Shown here: piece by piece, positions 21,771-29,566 of the stretch
How the letters are laid out: each line of letters begins with the position of its first letter
Position numbering within the stretch: position 1 is the first letter of the stretch
Source of the DNA: CAYLLN01 sp036496265
Lineage (GTDB): Bacteria; Planctomycetota; Planctomycetia; Pirellulales; Pirellulaceae
Assembly (NCBI GenBank): GCA_036496265.1
Contig: DASXLL010000229.1
Coordinates: forward strand, 1 to 31,462
Length of the DNA: 31,462 nt
Reading direction: 5' to 3'
Program-made: the position numbers and the translations under genes
The notes under the pieces: model-generated
The model's database searches: none
Told to the model about the DNA's origin: nothing
The model's input: the letters and a program-made list of their open reading frames with translations, nothing else

Positions 21771-22727
21771 ATGTGTCGAATTGTTTTTTCGCGTTCCAGA
21801 CCTCGCGGCTTTACGCTTGTCGAGCTGCTCGTCGTGATCGCCATTATCGGCGTGCTCGTCGCCCTGCTTTTGCCCGCCGTGCAGATGGCACGCGAATCGG
21901 CGCGACGAACGCAGTGTACAAATCATGCCAAACAGTTGGGTTTAGCAGCCCACAACTTTCACGACATCCGCGGCTGGTTGCCGCCGAGTCGCGTTTCAAA
22001 CGACGCTACCGATGCCAACCAGAACTGGGTGACGTGGGCAGTGCTGATGCTGCCCTATGTGGAACAGCAGAATTACTACAACCAATGGGACATCACGAAG
22101 GCCTATGAGCTGCACCCGCAGACGATCACCCAGCAAGCGGTGTCGGTCTATTTCTGCCCGTCGCGGCGGCGGTCCACCGCGGCCTACTCAAAGGACACGC
22201 CATCCGGCGGGTTAAGTGATTTTGCTTCGTGCGGCGGGCGCGGCGCCAACGACGGCGTTAACGCCAACGGCGGTCAGAATCAATATGCCCACGGCGCGAT
22301 GATTTGCGCCCGCTGGGTGATGACCTCGTCTCCATTGCGAGTATCCCTTTGGAATGGGCTAATTCGCATGGCAGTTGTGACCGATGGCACGAGCAACACG
22401 ATTTTGATGGGTGAAAAAACGGTTCGCCGGACGACGAAATGGGGTTCGAACGAAGATCGCACCGTCTATTTCAGCGGGAACCTCAATAACTCTCGCCGGT
22501 TTGCCGGCATTGATCTCAAAACAGGCGACAATTACAAGCTCGATGGATTCACGGCGGCTGAAATTGTGCAAGGCGTCGATAATCAGACTTTTGGCAGCTT
22601 GCATCCCAGTTCGGTAACGTTTGCAATGTGCGATGGGAGTGTCAAATCGATCGCCAAAAACATCAATATCACGACGCTCGGCAACCTCGCGGAGCGCGAC
22701 GATGGAAATACCATTGGCGACTATTGA
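21771..22727 (+). CDS. DUF1559 pseudopilin-like protein, copy 1
   Basis: A 318-residue protein with a type IV pilin-like prepilin leader: RPRGFTLVELLVVIAIIGVL, cleaved after the Gly before F, with the +5 Glu conserved. A helix (AVQMARESARRTQCTNHAKQ) and the DUF1559 body follow, with LGLAAHNFHD, YFCPSRR, VVTDGTSNTILMGE, and a C-terminal MCDGSVKSI...LGNLAERDDGNTIGD. It is expected to be processed by a prepilin peptidase (not in this window) and displayed at the inner membrane or as part of a pseudopilus; the exact role is unknown in planctomycetes, which carry many copies. It is about the same length as copy 2 (318 aa), shares its promoter and leader, and is followed 54 bp later by a small lipoprotein. 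Confidence 0.9.
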   Translation: MCRIVFSRSRPRGFTLVELLVVIAIIGVLVALLLPAVQMARESARRTQCTNHAKQLGLAAHNFHDIRGWLPPSRVSNDATDANQNWVTWAVLMLPYVEQQNYYNQWDITKAYELHPQTITQQAVSVYFCPSRRRSTAAYSKDTPSGGLSDFASCGGRGANDGVNANGGQNQYAHGAMICARWVMTSSPLRVSLWNGLIRMAVVTDGTSNTILMGEKTVRRTTKWGSNEDRTVYFSGNLNNSRRFAGIDLKTGDNYKLDGFTAAEIVQGVDNQTFGSLHPSSVTFAMCDGSVKSIAKNINITTLGNLAERDDGNTIGDY

Positions 22728-22781
22728 ATCGTTAACAGCACTGCCATTTTACTGCCTCCATTTCCGCCCTACGGAGTCGTC

Positions 22782-23207
22782 ATGCGGTTGGTTCGGATTG
22801 TTAAGCTGATCGTCGTTGTCGCGCTCGTCAATTTGGTGGTTGGTTGTGGAAATGGAAGTAAGGCCAGCGGTCCGAAGACGCTGCCGGTGCGGGGAAAGGT
22901 TGTGTTCACCAAAGGCGGCGACGTTAAAACCCTATTTGATCGGCAAGCCCGAATAGAGCTTGAGTCGCTCGATCAGCCAGGTGTTCGGGCAGTTGGGACG
23001 ATCGAGGAGGATGGTGGCTTCACGGTCGCGACGGTTGCCGACAGCGGTTCAAGCGTTGGCGCAGTTCCGGGGACTCACCGCGTGCGATTTCTGCTCGACG
23101 AGCGGGATGAAAGGTTCGTCGCTCCCCAATTCCTGAACTTTCAGAAATCCGGGATCACCGTCAAGGTGCCAAGCGAGGAGCCGATTGAGATCAAGGTTTG
23201 GCGTTGA
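22782..23207 (+). CDS. Small lipoprotein of the DUF1559 cassette, copy 1
   Basis: A 141-residue protein with signal peptide and lipobox (VNLVVGC, Cys22). The ATG at 22782 has GGAG 5 nt upstream. The rest resembles a single transthyretin/carboxypeptidase-regulatory-like beta-sandwich: LPVRGKVVFTKGGDVKTLF opens, VRAVGTIEEDGGFTVATV is the typical middle, VGAVPGTHRVRFLLDER follows, and GITVKVPSEEPIEIKVW closes. Planctomycete genomes often pair this kind of lipoprotein with DUF1559. It should face the periplasm or cell surface. The partner at 24564 has the same design and length (142 aa), which suggests tandem duplication of the gene pair. Confidence 0.8.
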   Translation: MRLVRIVKLIVVVALVNLVVGCGNGSKASGPKTLPVRGKVVFTKGGDVKTLFDRQARIELESLDQPGVRAVGTIEEDGGFTVATVADSGSSVGAVPGTHRVRFLLDERDERFVAPQFLNFQKSGITVKVPSEEPIEIKVWR

Positions 23208-23488
23208 CGCCACTCATTGTTGCTTCAATGAAGCCGATGAAGTCCACCTTTGATTTGGACCGCGTCTGTACCCTCATTGCCGCGCTCCACGTGGCAACTC
23301 AACCCCGACGCTCCTCGCCCTTCTACGGCCCGACAATCCGCTCCCGCCATAGATTCATCGAAAAAAGTTTTTCCAAATTGCGTTTTTGCCTGCGAAACTC
23401 GCACGACCGCCGCGCGGTTAGACAGCTCTCGGGCCCGGGATGATGCCTATCCCACTTCAAGGCCGACCAAAATTTTTGAGACTGTATC

Positions 23489-23517
23489 GTGACATTGCCC
23501 GTGGCAAGTTGCATAAT
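23489..23517 (+). promoter_or_regulatory. Promoter of the second DUF1559 cassette
   Basis: GTGACA (23489-23494, 5 of 6 to TTGACA), 17-nt spacer, CATAAT (23512-23517, 5 of 6). It is 67 nt upstream of the ATG, as in cassette 1 (64 nt). Confidence 0.65.
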
Positions 23518-23541
23518 TCTGATTGCGCAGTAGGTAGATGT

Positions 23542-23576
23542 TCCGATTCAATCGTCCTTTCCCGCTTGCGATCGGA
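23542..23576 (+). promoter_or_regulatory. Conserved leader with inverted repeat, copy 2
   Basis: TCCGAT (23542-23547) and ATCGGA (23571-23576), with the GGAG ribosome site at 23574-23577 and ATG at 23584. The 23 nt beginning TCCGATTCAATCGTCC are identical in the two cassettes; the loop just before the right arm differs by one indel and one substitution, while the arms are unchanged. Confidence 0.5.
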
Positions 23577-23583
23577 GTGGCTC

Positions 23584-24540
23584 ATGACTTGCATTTTTCG
23601 AGGCGCTAGCCGGAACCGCGGGTTTACACTCGTGGAACTGCTCGTCGTGATCGCCATTATCGGCGTGCTCGTCGCCCTGCTTTTGCCCGCCGTGCAGCAA
23701 GCCCGCGAATCAGCCCGCCGTATGAGTTGCGAAAGCAGCCTTCGGCAACTCGGCTTGGCCGCGCACAACTTCCACGACGTCACGCTGAAGATGGTTCCTA
23801 CGACGATCGCCGAGGCGGCGACCGCTCCGAGCAGTTCCATTGTCGATCCTGACGGCTTCGCGACCTGGGCCACCCTGCTTCTGCCGTATATCGAACAGCA
23901 GCCGCTGTACAGTCTGTGGGACATCACGAAACAGTGCAGTAAACAATCGCCGCTGGCCTACCAGACGCAGATCAAGCCCTATTGGTGCCCGAGCCGACTG
24001 AAGCAAGTCCTCAGCAAGAATGATTGTTTCCCTACTGGTGGCGCGATCGGTGATTACAACCCCTGCCAGGGAACTCTGCCGGGTGTGAACAATGCCAATG
24101 ACGACGGTGCGGTCATGTCTGCCTTGGCGACCTTCGCTCAAACGGGCGGCCTCACCACGGTCGTTAAGTACACACCGCGTCTGCGTCTGGCCAACATCAC
24201 CGACGGCACGAGCAACACGTTCATGTTCGGTGAAAAGCACATTCGTCCCGCGTCCCTTCGCGGCAAAGGGGAGGATCGCTCGATTTTTGGCGGCCAGAAC
24301 AACTCGACCCGCCGTGTCGCTGGTATTCAGCAGAATGCGACAGCGAACCAGTGGATCCTGCAGACGCCAAAGGGCGATAGTACGGTCGCGAACCGCTGCT
24401 TCGGCGGTCCCCATCCCGGCATATGTGAGTTCGTGATGTGCGACGGCAGCATTCGTAAGGTAAATCTCAACGTCAACATTAATACATTAACAGCGCTCGC
24501 CACCCGGCAGAATGGCGAAACGCTCACGAGCGACAACTGA
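23584..24540 (+). CDS. DUF1559 pseudopilin-like protein, copy 2
   Basis: A 318-residue protein from the ATG at 23584, chosen because the conserved leader with its GGAG lies just before it; a longer frame from 23440 would translate the promoter and leader. It has the prepilin leader RNRGFTLVELLVVIAIIGVL, helix AVQQARESARRMSCESSLRQ, then LGLAAHNFHD, YWCPSRL, ITDGTSNTFMFGE, and a C-terminal MCDGSIRKVNLNVNINTLTALATRQNGETLT. It ends in SDN rather than the usual DDGNP.GD ending. It is about as different from copy 1 in the middle as many unlinked planctomycete paralogues, although leader and ends agree. It is followed after 23 nt by a lipoprotein gene. Confidence 0.9.
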   Translation: MTCIFRGASRNRGFTLVELLVVIAIIGVLVALLLPAVQQARESARRMSCESSLRQLGLAAHNFHDVTLKMVPTTIAEAATAPSSSIVDPDGFATWATLLLPYIEQQPLYSLWDITKQCSKQSPLAYQTQIKPYWCPSRLKQVLSKNDCFPTGGAIGDYNPCQGTLPGVNNANDDGAVMSALATFAQTGGLTTVVKYTPRLRLANITDGTSNTFMFGEKHIRPASLRGKGEDRSIFGGQNNSTRRVAGIQQNATANQWILQTPKGDSTVANRCFGGPHPGICEFVMCDGSIRKVNLNVNINTLTALATRQNGETLTSDN

Positions 24541-24563
24541 TTGCGGAAGGGTCGTCTAAAAGA

Positions 24564-24992
24564 ATGATCTGGGTAGTTCGGGCTAGCGCGGCATTGTCGA
24601 TCTTCTCGTTGTTGCTAGCCCTTGGCTGCTCCAGCAGCGGCATCAAGACCCACACCGTAGCAGGTAAGGTCGAAATTAAGGACGGCGATGCTGCCATCCT
24701 CACGGGGAGCACTGTAGAGTTGAAGCACGAAAGTGATGAAGCCATCAGGCCCTATGGAAATATCGACTCCAACGGCAAATTCGCTCTCAAAACAATGGTT
24801 AAGGGAAAACTCTTGTCCGGCGCTCCAACCGGAAAATACCAGGCCCGCATAATCCTCGCCGATCCGAGCGATGAAGGCGTTCCCAAACGAAACGGCGATC
24901 CCATCAATAAGAAGTATTATGACTTCGCCACTTCCGGTTTAACGATGGCCATTCCCGGCGGCGATTACAACGTCTCACTTTCCAAGAAGTGA
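24564..24992 (+). CDS. Small lipoprotein of the DUF1559 cassette, copy 2
   Basis: A 142-residue protein with signal peptide and lipobox (LLLALGC, Cys22). After a Ser-rich linker it reads HTVAGKVEIKDGDAAILTGS, IRPYGNIDSNGKFALKTM, and LSGAPTGKYQARIILADPSD, a beta-sandwich like that of copy 1 (141 aa, Cys also at 22), ending in TMAIPGGDYNVSLSKK. It probably sits at the outer membrane or periplasmic face. The shared position and design with the gene at 22782 indicates a duplicated pair with much divergence. It is convergent with the next gene, only 40 bp away. Confidence 0.75.
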   Translation: MIWVVRASAALSIFSLLLALGCSSSGIKTHTVAGKVEIKDGDAAILTGSTVELKHESDEAIRPYGNIDSNGKFALKTMVKGKLLSGAPTGKYQARIILADPSDEGVPKRNGDPINKKYYDFATSGLTMAIPGGDYNVSLSKK

Positions 24993-25031
24993 ATCTCTCA
25001 TCCCACGCGCTCCGGCGCTCTGTGTCAAACC

Positions 25032-26330
25032 TTACTGCTCAACCACACTTCGTCCCGCCAAATCGTATCGCTCACCCGCCCGCACCAGGGCAAAATCCTC
25101 CGCACCTGCCGGCTGCCCGGTGCGATAGTCGTAAAAATGCACGCCGCCCCGGCCAATCACCTGCGCCGCGGAACCACTGACAACAATCGCGGTCCCTTCA
25201 TCAAGGCCGATCCCTAGAATCTGCGGATAGCGCCGCATCAAAGCCGTCATGTCGCCATGGCGCTTCCGCTGCGTGAAATGCTGATCGACGGCCGCGCCCG
25301 GCAAAAAGCCCAAGCCGCGTTCATAACCTTCGGCCATCATGTCTGTGTTGCCAAGAGCGCTGCCCCGCGGCATGTACTGGCTTTGAATCGAAGCCCCTGC
25401 GCTACTGCCGCCAATCACGCCGCCTCTGGCCAGCACGCCTCGGAATAATTCTTCGGCCTTCGTGCCCATGTAAGCATCGACAAACCGCCACTGCCGGCCG
25501 CCGCTGAACCAAACCGCTTTCGCGTTTTCGATGGCCGCGGCAAACTCCGGCGATTCAACCTCCGCTCGCGAACGCGCCCGCAGCGAACGCACATTTTTGG
25601 CCCCTACTCGCGTCCACACCCGCGTATCGCGACTCTCATCCTCAGGCAATGAGCCTTCGGCCGCGATCGGCAACACCACGATCGGCGCATCCGGCCCGCC
25701 TGCCAGCTCGATGAATCGATCGGTCACATCCTTCGGCATCTCCCCGCCGCCGTGAATGAGCAACGTGCCGGATGACACATTGGGAACGGGTGGCGCGATC
25801 GGCGGAAAGTTGCCGAGCGAACGTTCCACCGCCGCGCGGCGGAGCATCGTCAAATCATGCGGCATCCCCGGCTTCAGCTCGATCTGCCGCAGAGGCCGGC
25901 CTGGGCTGGCGGGGAGAAAAATGGTGACATTTCCCTCGCCCAGGCAATGCAGTCGGCGGTCATAAACGGCCAGTGCGGCCTGCGGACTGAGCCAGACTGC
26001 AAATTGCTCGGGGCGCTGGGCGAGCGCGGCTGCGATTTCGCTTTTTTCGGCGTCGTTCAACTCTCCAGCACGGACAATTACGTTTGTCAATTCGGCCGGC
26101 ACACCACGGTCGCCATTTTTTTCGCGAATGACAACGATCCGCCCCGGTTTGCCGTCCGCGAGCTTCTCGAATTGCTGTCGAACATTGTCCGCCGGTTCAG
26201 CGGCGCACAACAGCACCGGCGCACGAACGCCGCTCGCGTCAATCCACGGAAAACCGGCAGTTTCACCGGCCTGAGCGCCTAGACAGGAAGCGCAAACGAG
26301 AACGAAAGCGACAGAGAAGCGGTGACTCAA
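25032..26330 (-). CDS. Secreted cyanophycinase-like peptidase (S51 family) with extra N-terminal domain
   Basis: A 432-residue protein with a signal peptide (cut near residue 21). The C-terminal part (about 187-432) is a class I glutamine amidotransferase-like S51 domain: LLIHGGGE (190-197), VWFSGGRQ (273-280), the nucleophile elbow GGSSAGAS (307-314, Ser310), AVDQHFTQR (347-355, His351), and GIGLDEGTAI. These are the cyanophycinase landmarks. Cyanophycinases split the Asp-Arg storage polymer into dipeptides; a secreted form could use polymer released by other cells. The first ~180 residues are a separate domain without a match I recognise. Normal cyanophycinases are about 270-300 aa. Substrate is inferred from motifs only; other S51 peptidases cut Asp-X bonds. 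No cyanophycin synthetase is in the window. Confidence 0.8.
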   Translation of the reverse strand: MSHRFSVAFVLVCASCLGAQAGETAGFPWIDASGVRAPVLLCAAEPADNVRQQFEKLADGKPGRIVVIREKNGDRGVPAELTNVIVRAGELNDAEKSEIAAALAQRPEQFAVWLSPQAALAVYDRRLHCLGEGNVTIFLPASPGRPLRQIELKPGMPHDLTMLRRAAVERSLGNFPPIAPPVPNVSSGTLLIHGGGEMPKDVTDRFIELAGGPDAPIVVLPIAAEGSLPEDESRDTRVWTRVGAKNVRSLRARSRAEVESPEFAAAIENAKAVWFSGGRQWRFVDAYMGTKAEELFRGVLARGGVIGGSSAGASIQSQYMPRGSALGNTDMMAEGYERGLGFLPGAAVDQHFTQRKRHGDMTALMRRYPQILGIGLDEGTAIVVSGSAAQVIGRGGVHFYDYRTGQPAGAEDFALVRAGERYDLAGRSVVEQ

Positions 26331-26346
26331 GCTGAAATAGAACTCG

Positions 26347-27231
26347 CTACTTGTTGGACTTCTTGCCCGACCGGGAATTGTTGGCGGACGAATTGTTGTT
26401 GATTAGATTCCCCGCGCCGTTGGCCCGCAATACGGCCTCGGCTTGTGCGATCGCCGCTTTGGCCGTCGCCGCCGCTTCGCCGGCGCTCTTAGCCTTCAAA
26501 TTCAATCCCACTCGGCCCGACGTGCCGCCGTGCGTGTTCCCCTCCGCTTCCTTTTCCTCCTTGCGTGCCTGCGTCAGCGACTCGGCCGCCTCTTTCCAAT
26601 GTTTGTCAGCCTGGAACAGCTCGGTGCGAATCTTAGCCGAGGCGCTGCCTTGAGCGCTCAGCTCGCCTTTGGCCGTCTGATAGTTGTCATCGAACTCGAA
26701 GATCTTGTTTTTGGCCTCCTGCAGGTTATTGCCGCTGAGCCCGGCCAGTTTGGCTTGCACGGCTGGCTCCGCAACAATTCGATCTTCCGCTTGCTGCACG
26801 TTCCGCCGGGCCTCCTCGACCTTTTTCAGTCCCTGCTTGTATGGCGAATCGGCCGCTTGTTCGTCCAAAATGTCTTCCTCGATCTCGGCCAGCTCTTTAG
26901 CCGCCTGGCGCGTCGTGCTTTGGGAATCGTGGAATTTCTGCGCCTCGTCGCGCAGCTTCGACAGCGCCGAATTGAGCTTATCCTGTGCGCCGCCGCCCGT
27001 TGCTTGGGCCGCCGCCAAAACCTGCTGTGCCGCGTTTCGCTGCGCCAGCGCCGCCTGAATTACCGTTTGTTGCTGACGCTGCCGGATGGCGGAGTAGTTA
27101 TAGGAATGGCCGTGCCGCCGGTGATAGGCCTGTAGCCGATGATGCGGATATAGGCCCGCGAAGATCACCAGGAATGTAATCGTCGGCAGCCGCAGCGAAA
27201 AAAGAGCCTTAAACATGGCCTCATTATCCAT
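26347..27231 (-). CDS. Ala/Gln-rich coiled-coil secreted or membrane-anchored protein
   Basis: A 294-residue protein whose N-terminus (LPTITFLVIFAGLY, about 15-28) is a signal anchor. A His/Tyr-rich stretch (HHRLQAYHRRHGHSYNYS) follows. Residues 50-260 are almost all helical with Ala, Gln, Lys and Glu (AIRQRQQQTVIQAALAQRNA and onward), consistent with long coiled coil. A Gly/Thr break (NTHGGTSGRVG) stands near 232, and the C-terminus is Asn/Ser/Lys-rich (NNNSSANNSRSGKKSNK). I recognise no family. The start may be the ATG at 27231 or at 27216; the second has GAGG but too close. It lies 16 bp downstream of the next gene on the strand, so may be co-transcribed with the cyanophycinase-like gene. 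Confidence 0.65.
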   Translation of the reverse strand: MDNEAMFKALFSLRLPTITFLVIFAGLYPHHRLQAYHRRHGHSYNYSAIRQRQQQTVIQAALAQRNAAQQVLAAAQATGGGAQDKLNSALSKLRDEAQKFHDSQSTTRQAAKELAEIEEDILDEQAADSPYKQGLKKVEEARRNVQQAEDRIVAEPAVQAKLAGLSGNNLQEAKNKIFEFDDNYQTAKGELSAQGSASAKIRTELFQADKHWKEAAESLTQARKEEKEAEGNTHGGTSGRVGLNLKAKSAGEAAATAKAAIAQAEAVLRANGAGNLINNNSSANNSRSGKKSNK

Positions 27232-27429
27232 TTGTTAATGCCACCAGCCGCTCAAAATCGCTCTTGGTGCGTAACCGCCAGAGGCGAAATTCGATCATCT
27301 TTAGGATGCGCTCTGGCAGGGAACTCCAATAGCTGGGCTATGGTTACAACGCCGTAAGCGGAACCGGTGTACTCAGAAAAATCAGTGGTTTTGTGCGACG
27401 CTGTGGCCAATCCGACCGCGATTCCCTCC

Positions 27430-28461
27430 CTAAAAATCCCCCAGCGGATTTCCATCGTCGCGGTCCGCCAGCCGCTTGTAGGTCGTGAGGTCGATATTGT
27501 CGTTGATGATGCGCACAGACCCATCAGCCAGCACCATTTGCACAGCGTTCGGATGAGCCGAAGTCAGCGGCGTGTTGCAGTTGACATTGCCCATGTATGC
27601 GGCCGTCCCTTTCGGGTTGGGAGCGTCGCGAATCGTCGTCATCGCATACGACCGCATGTCGGCGCCGAGCGTGTTGGCGTCGTGCGAGCCGGTGACAGAC
27701 CAGGTGCCGGGGCCGTTCGGAATTCGGTTGTTCTTCACGCCCATCCAGGGACCGCTGGGTTCGAACGCAGTGCGGAAGTTGTTTTTTTGGCCGGCGACCC
27801 AGTTGGACTGCTCGCCGACCATCATCGTGTTCGAAGTGCCATCGCTCGCTTCGGCAAAGCGCCGCGGATAATTTCCGGTGAACAGTCCACCGGCGGAGCA
27901 ATGGCCGCCATTTTGACCGTTGGTGTCGGTGGTTTGATGCAAATTGCTGCCGGCAATCATGACATACGACGGCACCATCAGCCGCCCATCGACGACTGTC
28001 TGGAACTGCGGCATCTGCGACGAAGGACAGCGGTAGCCTTTGATCACATAGCCGTCGAGTGCGGCGCGGATCAGCGGTGTGTTGGCATTTGACGAGCCCA
28101 TCCAATAACTGACATTGTTACCGAAACCGACCGCGGCGAGGCGCTGGTACAGACCCGATTGCTCGATCTGCGCGAGGATCTGGACGAAAGCCGTGGCACC
28201 GTGATTGCCGCTGCCGGGACACATCGTCTCCGGCGGCAACACCTTGAACGTGCCTTCGTAGTTGTGAAACGCCAGGCCAATCTGCTTGAGATTGTTCGCA
28301 CATTGCATGCGGCGCGCGGCTTCGCGAGCCTGCTGCACGGCCGGCAATAACAGAGCGACCAGAACGCCGATAATGGCAATGACCACGAGCAGCTCAACGA
28401 GGGTAAAGGCGCTGCGCTTAGCCGTAATGACGCCCCGCGCCGAGAACTGGGAAGAAGACAT
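27430..28461 (-). CDS. DUF1559 pseudopilin-like protein, copy 3
   Basis: A 343-residue DUF1559 protein with the prepilin leader RSAFTLVELLVVIAIIGVL, preceded by an Ala rather than the Gly usual before the cut. The body has LGLAFHNY-like IGLAFHNYEG, YRCPSSQ, SDGTSNTMMVGE, and the typical end LADGSVRIINDNIDLTTYKRLADRDDGNPLGDF. It is more canonical at the C-terminus than copies 1 and 2. It lacks the conserved leader of those two and has AGGA 9-12 nt before its ATG. It stands alone, without a paired lipoprotein. A palindrome (GAATTA-C-TAATTC) lies 70 bp upstream. Confidence 0.9.
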   Translation of the reverse strand: MSSSQFSARGVITAKRSAFTLVELLVVIAIIGVLVALLLPAVQQAREAARRMQCANNLKQIGLAFHNYEGTFKVLPPETMCPGSGNHGATAFVQILAQIEQSGLYQRLAAVGFGNNVSYWMGSSNANTPLIRAALDGYVIKGYRCPSSQMPQFQTVVDGRLMVPSYVMIAGSNLHQTTDTNGQNGGHCSAGGLFTGNYPRRFAEASDGTSNTMMVGEQSNWVAGQKNNFRTAFEPSGPWMGVKNNRIPNGPGTWSVTGSHDANTLGADMRSYAMTTIRDAPNPKGTAAYMGNVNCNTPLTSAHPNAVQMVLADGSVRIINDNIDLTTYKRLADRDDGNPLGDF

Positions 28462-28530
28462 GGCGCTAATCCTGAGGTGAGGAAGGAATGCACCGAAGTG
28501 GAACTAACTAGTATAAGACAAGTCGGCTAT

Positions 28531-28543
28531 GAATTACTAATTC
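28531..28543. promoter_or_regulatory. Short palindrome upstream of DUF1559 copy 3
   Basis: GAATTA-C-TAATTC, perfect 6+6 arms, 70 bp upstream of the ATG at 28461. It could be an operator; the surrounding sequence is AT-rich, so chance is also plausible. Confidence 0.3.
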
Positions 28544-28572
28544 CAATTACCCCGGTGCGATACCTGAAGCTT

Positions 28573-29520
28573 TTACGCGTTGCCGCCGATGAGCAATCCG
28601 GCCAGAAAGACGAGGACGCCGCCAAGTACGACCTGGATTAGCGCCGAGCGCCACGGAGTATCCATGAATCGATGGCGAATCCAGGCGATGACAGCCAACT
28701 CAACGCATACGACGGCGATCGCGACGGCAGTCGCGGTCTGAACGTGTGGAATTAAATAGGGCAGCGTGTGACCCAGGCCGCCGATCGCCGTCATCAGGCC
28801 GCAAATAACACCGCGAATCAGTGGTCGCCCGCGGCCCGTCATGCTGCCGTCGTCAGACAATGCCTCAGCAAAACCCATGCTGATTCCTGCACCGACGCTG
28901 GCCGCCAGGCCAACCAGAAACGCATCCGCGCTGCTCTTTGTTGCCACCGCCGCAGCAAACAGCGGCGCCAGCGTCGAGACCGAACCATCCATCAATCCCG
29001 CCAATCCCGGCTGAACGACCTGCAGCAAAAACAACCGGCTCCGCGCCGCCGTTTCCTCCTCCGTATCGGGCCGATTGGCCAGCGACGCCGCCATATGCGA
29101 GTGCTTGCGTTCTTCCTCCGCCAAATCGCCGAGCAACTGCCGAACACCGGCATCGGTGGATTTCTGGATCGCCTTTTCGTAAAACTTACGTGTCTCCAAC
29201 TCCATCATTTCCGCCTGCTTGCGGACGGTTGAAATCCCGAGCGGGCGCACGAGCCAGACCGGCGTGCGCGGCACAAAGCCTTGAATGTCCTGGCGACGGA
29301 GCAAGGGAATATGCTCACCGAATTTCTGGCGATAGAGCGTCAAGAGCCGGTGGCGATGATTGTCTTCCTCGGTCCGCATCTCCGCGAACTCACGAGCCAC
29401 TTCCGGAAAATTGGCCGTTAACCCCTCCGCAAAATCCGCATAAATCCGGGCATCTTCTTCTTCCAGCGAGATAGCTAGAGCCAGGATTTCGCGTTCCGAA
29501 AGGCTTTTGAAGCTGCGCAT
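28573..29520 (-). CDS. mbfA: MbfA, ferritin-like/VIT1 fusion iron exporter
   Basis: A 315-residue fusion. The N-terminal rubrerythrin/ferritin-like domain (about 8-150) has the metal ligands in ISLEEEDARIY (E20-E22), RTEEDNHRHRL (E51/E52, H55), MELETRKFYEKA (E107/E109) and EEERKHSHM (E135-E137, H140/H142). The C-terminal domain (about 165-315) resembles VIT1/CCC1 vacuolar iron transporters: GLMDGSVSTLAPLFAAAV, then SMGFAEALSDDG, and three more hydrophobic helices. In Bradyrhizobium and Agrobacterium, MbfA exports iron and protects from peroxide. The ferritin part should face the cytoplasm and the VIT1 part lie in the inner membrane. Length and domain order match the family. It is a single unit; no Fur/Irr box was recognised upstream. 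Confidence 0.9.
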   Translation of the reverse strand: MRSFKSLSEREILALAISLEEEDARIYADFAEGLTANFPEVAREFAEMRTEEDNHRHRLLTLYRQKFGEHIPLLRRQDIQGFVPRTPVWLVRPLGISTVRKQAEMMELETRKFYEKAIQKSTDAGVRQLLGDLAEEERKHSHMAASLANRPDTEEETAARSRLFLLQVVQPGLAGLMDGSVSTLAPLFAAAVATKSSADAFLVGLAASVGAGISMGFAEALSDDGSMTGRGRPLIRGVICGLMTAIGGLGHTLPYLIPHVQTATAVAIAVVCVELAVIAWIRHRFMDTPWRSALIQVVLGGVLVFLAGLLIGGNA

Positions 29521-29566
29521 GGTGCCAATCTAGTCAGTTCGTCGAACATTTAAATTCGGTTAAGTT

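Larger units (their letters stand above)
23208..23583. other. Spacer with promoter and leader of the second DUF1559 cassette
   Basis: A 376-bp stretch. The first 280 bp show no feature I can support. The right end holds a promoter (23489-23517) and leader (23542-23576) matching those of the first cassette. An open frame from 23440 runs into the DUF1559 gene but is explained by the leader lacking stops. Confidence 0.6.

Noticed and set aside
28500..28530. Sigma-70 promoter for DUF1559 copy 3
   Set aside because: A TATACT-like -10 exists on the minus strand, but no -35 with an acceptable spacer could be found.
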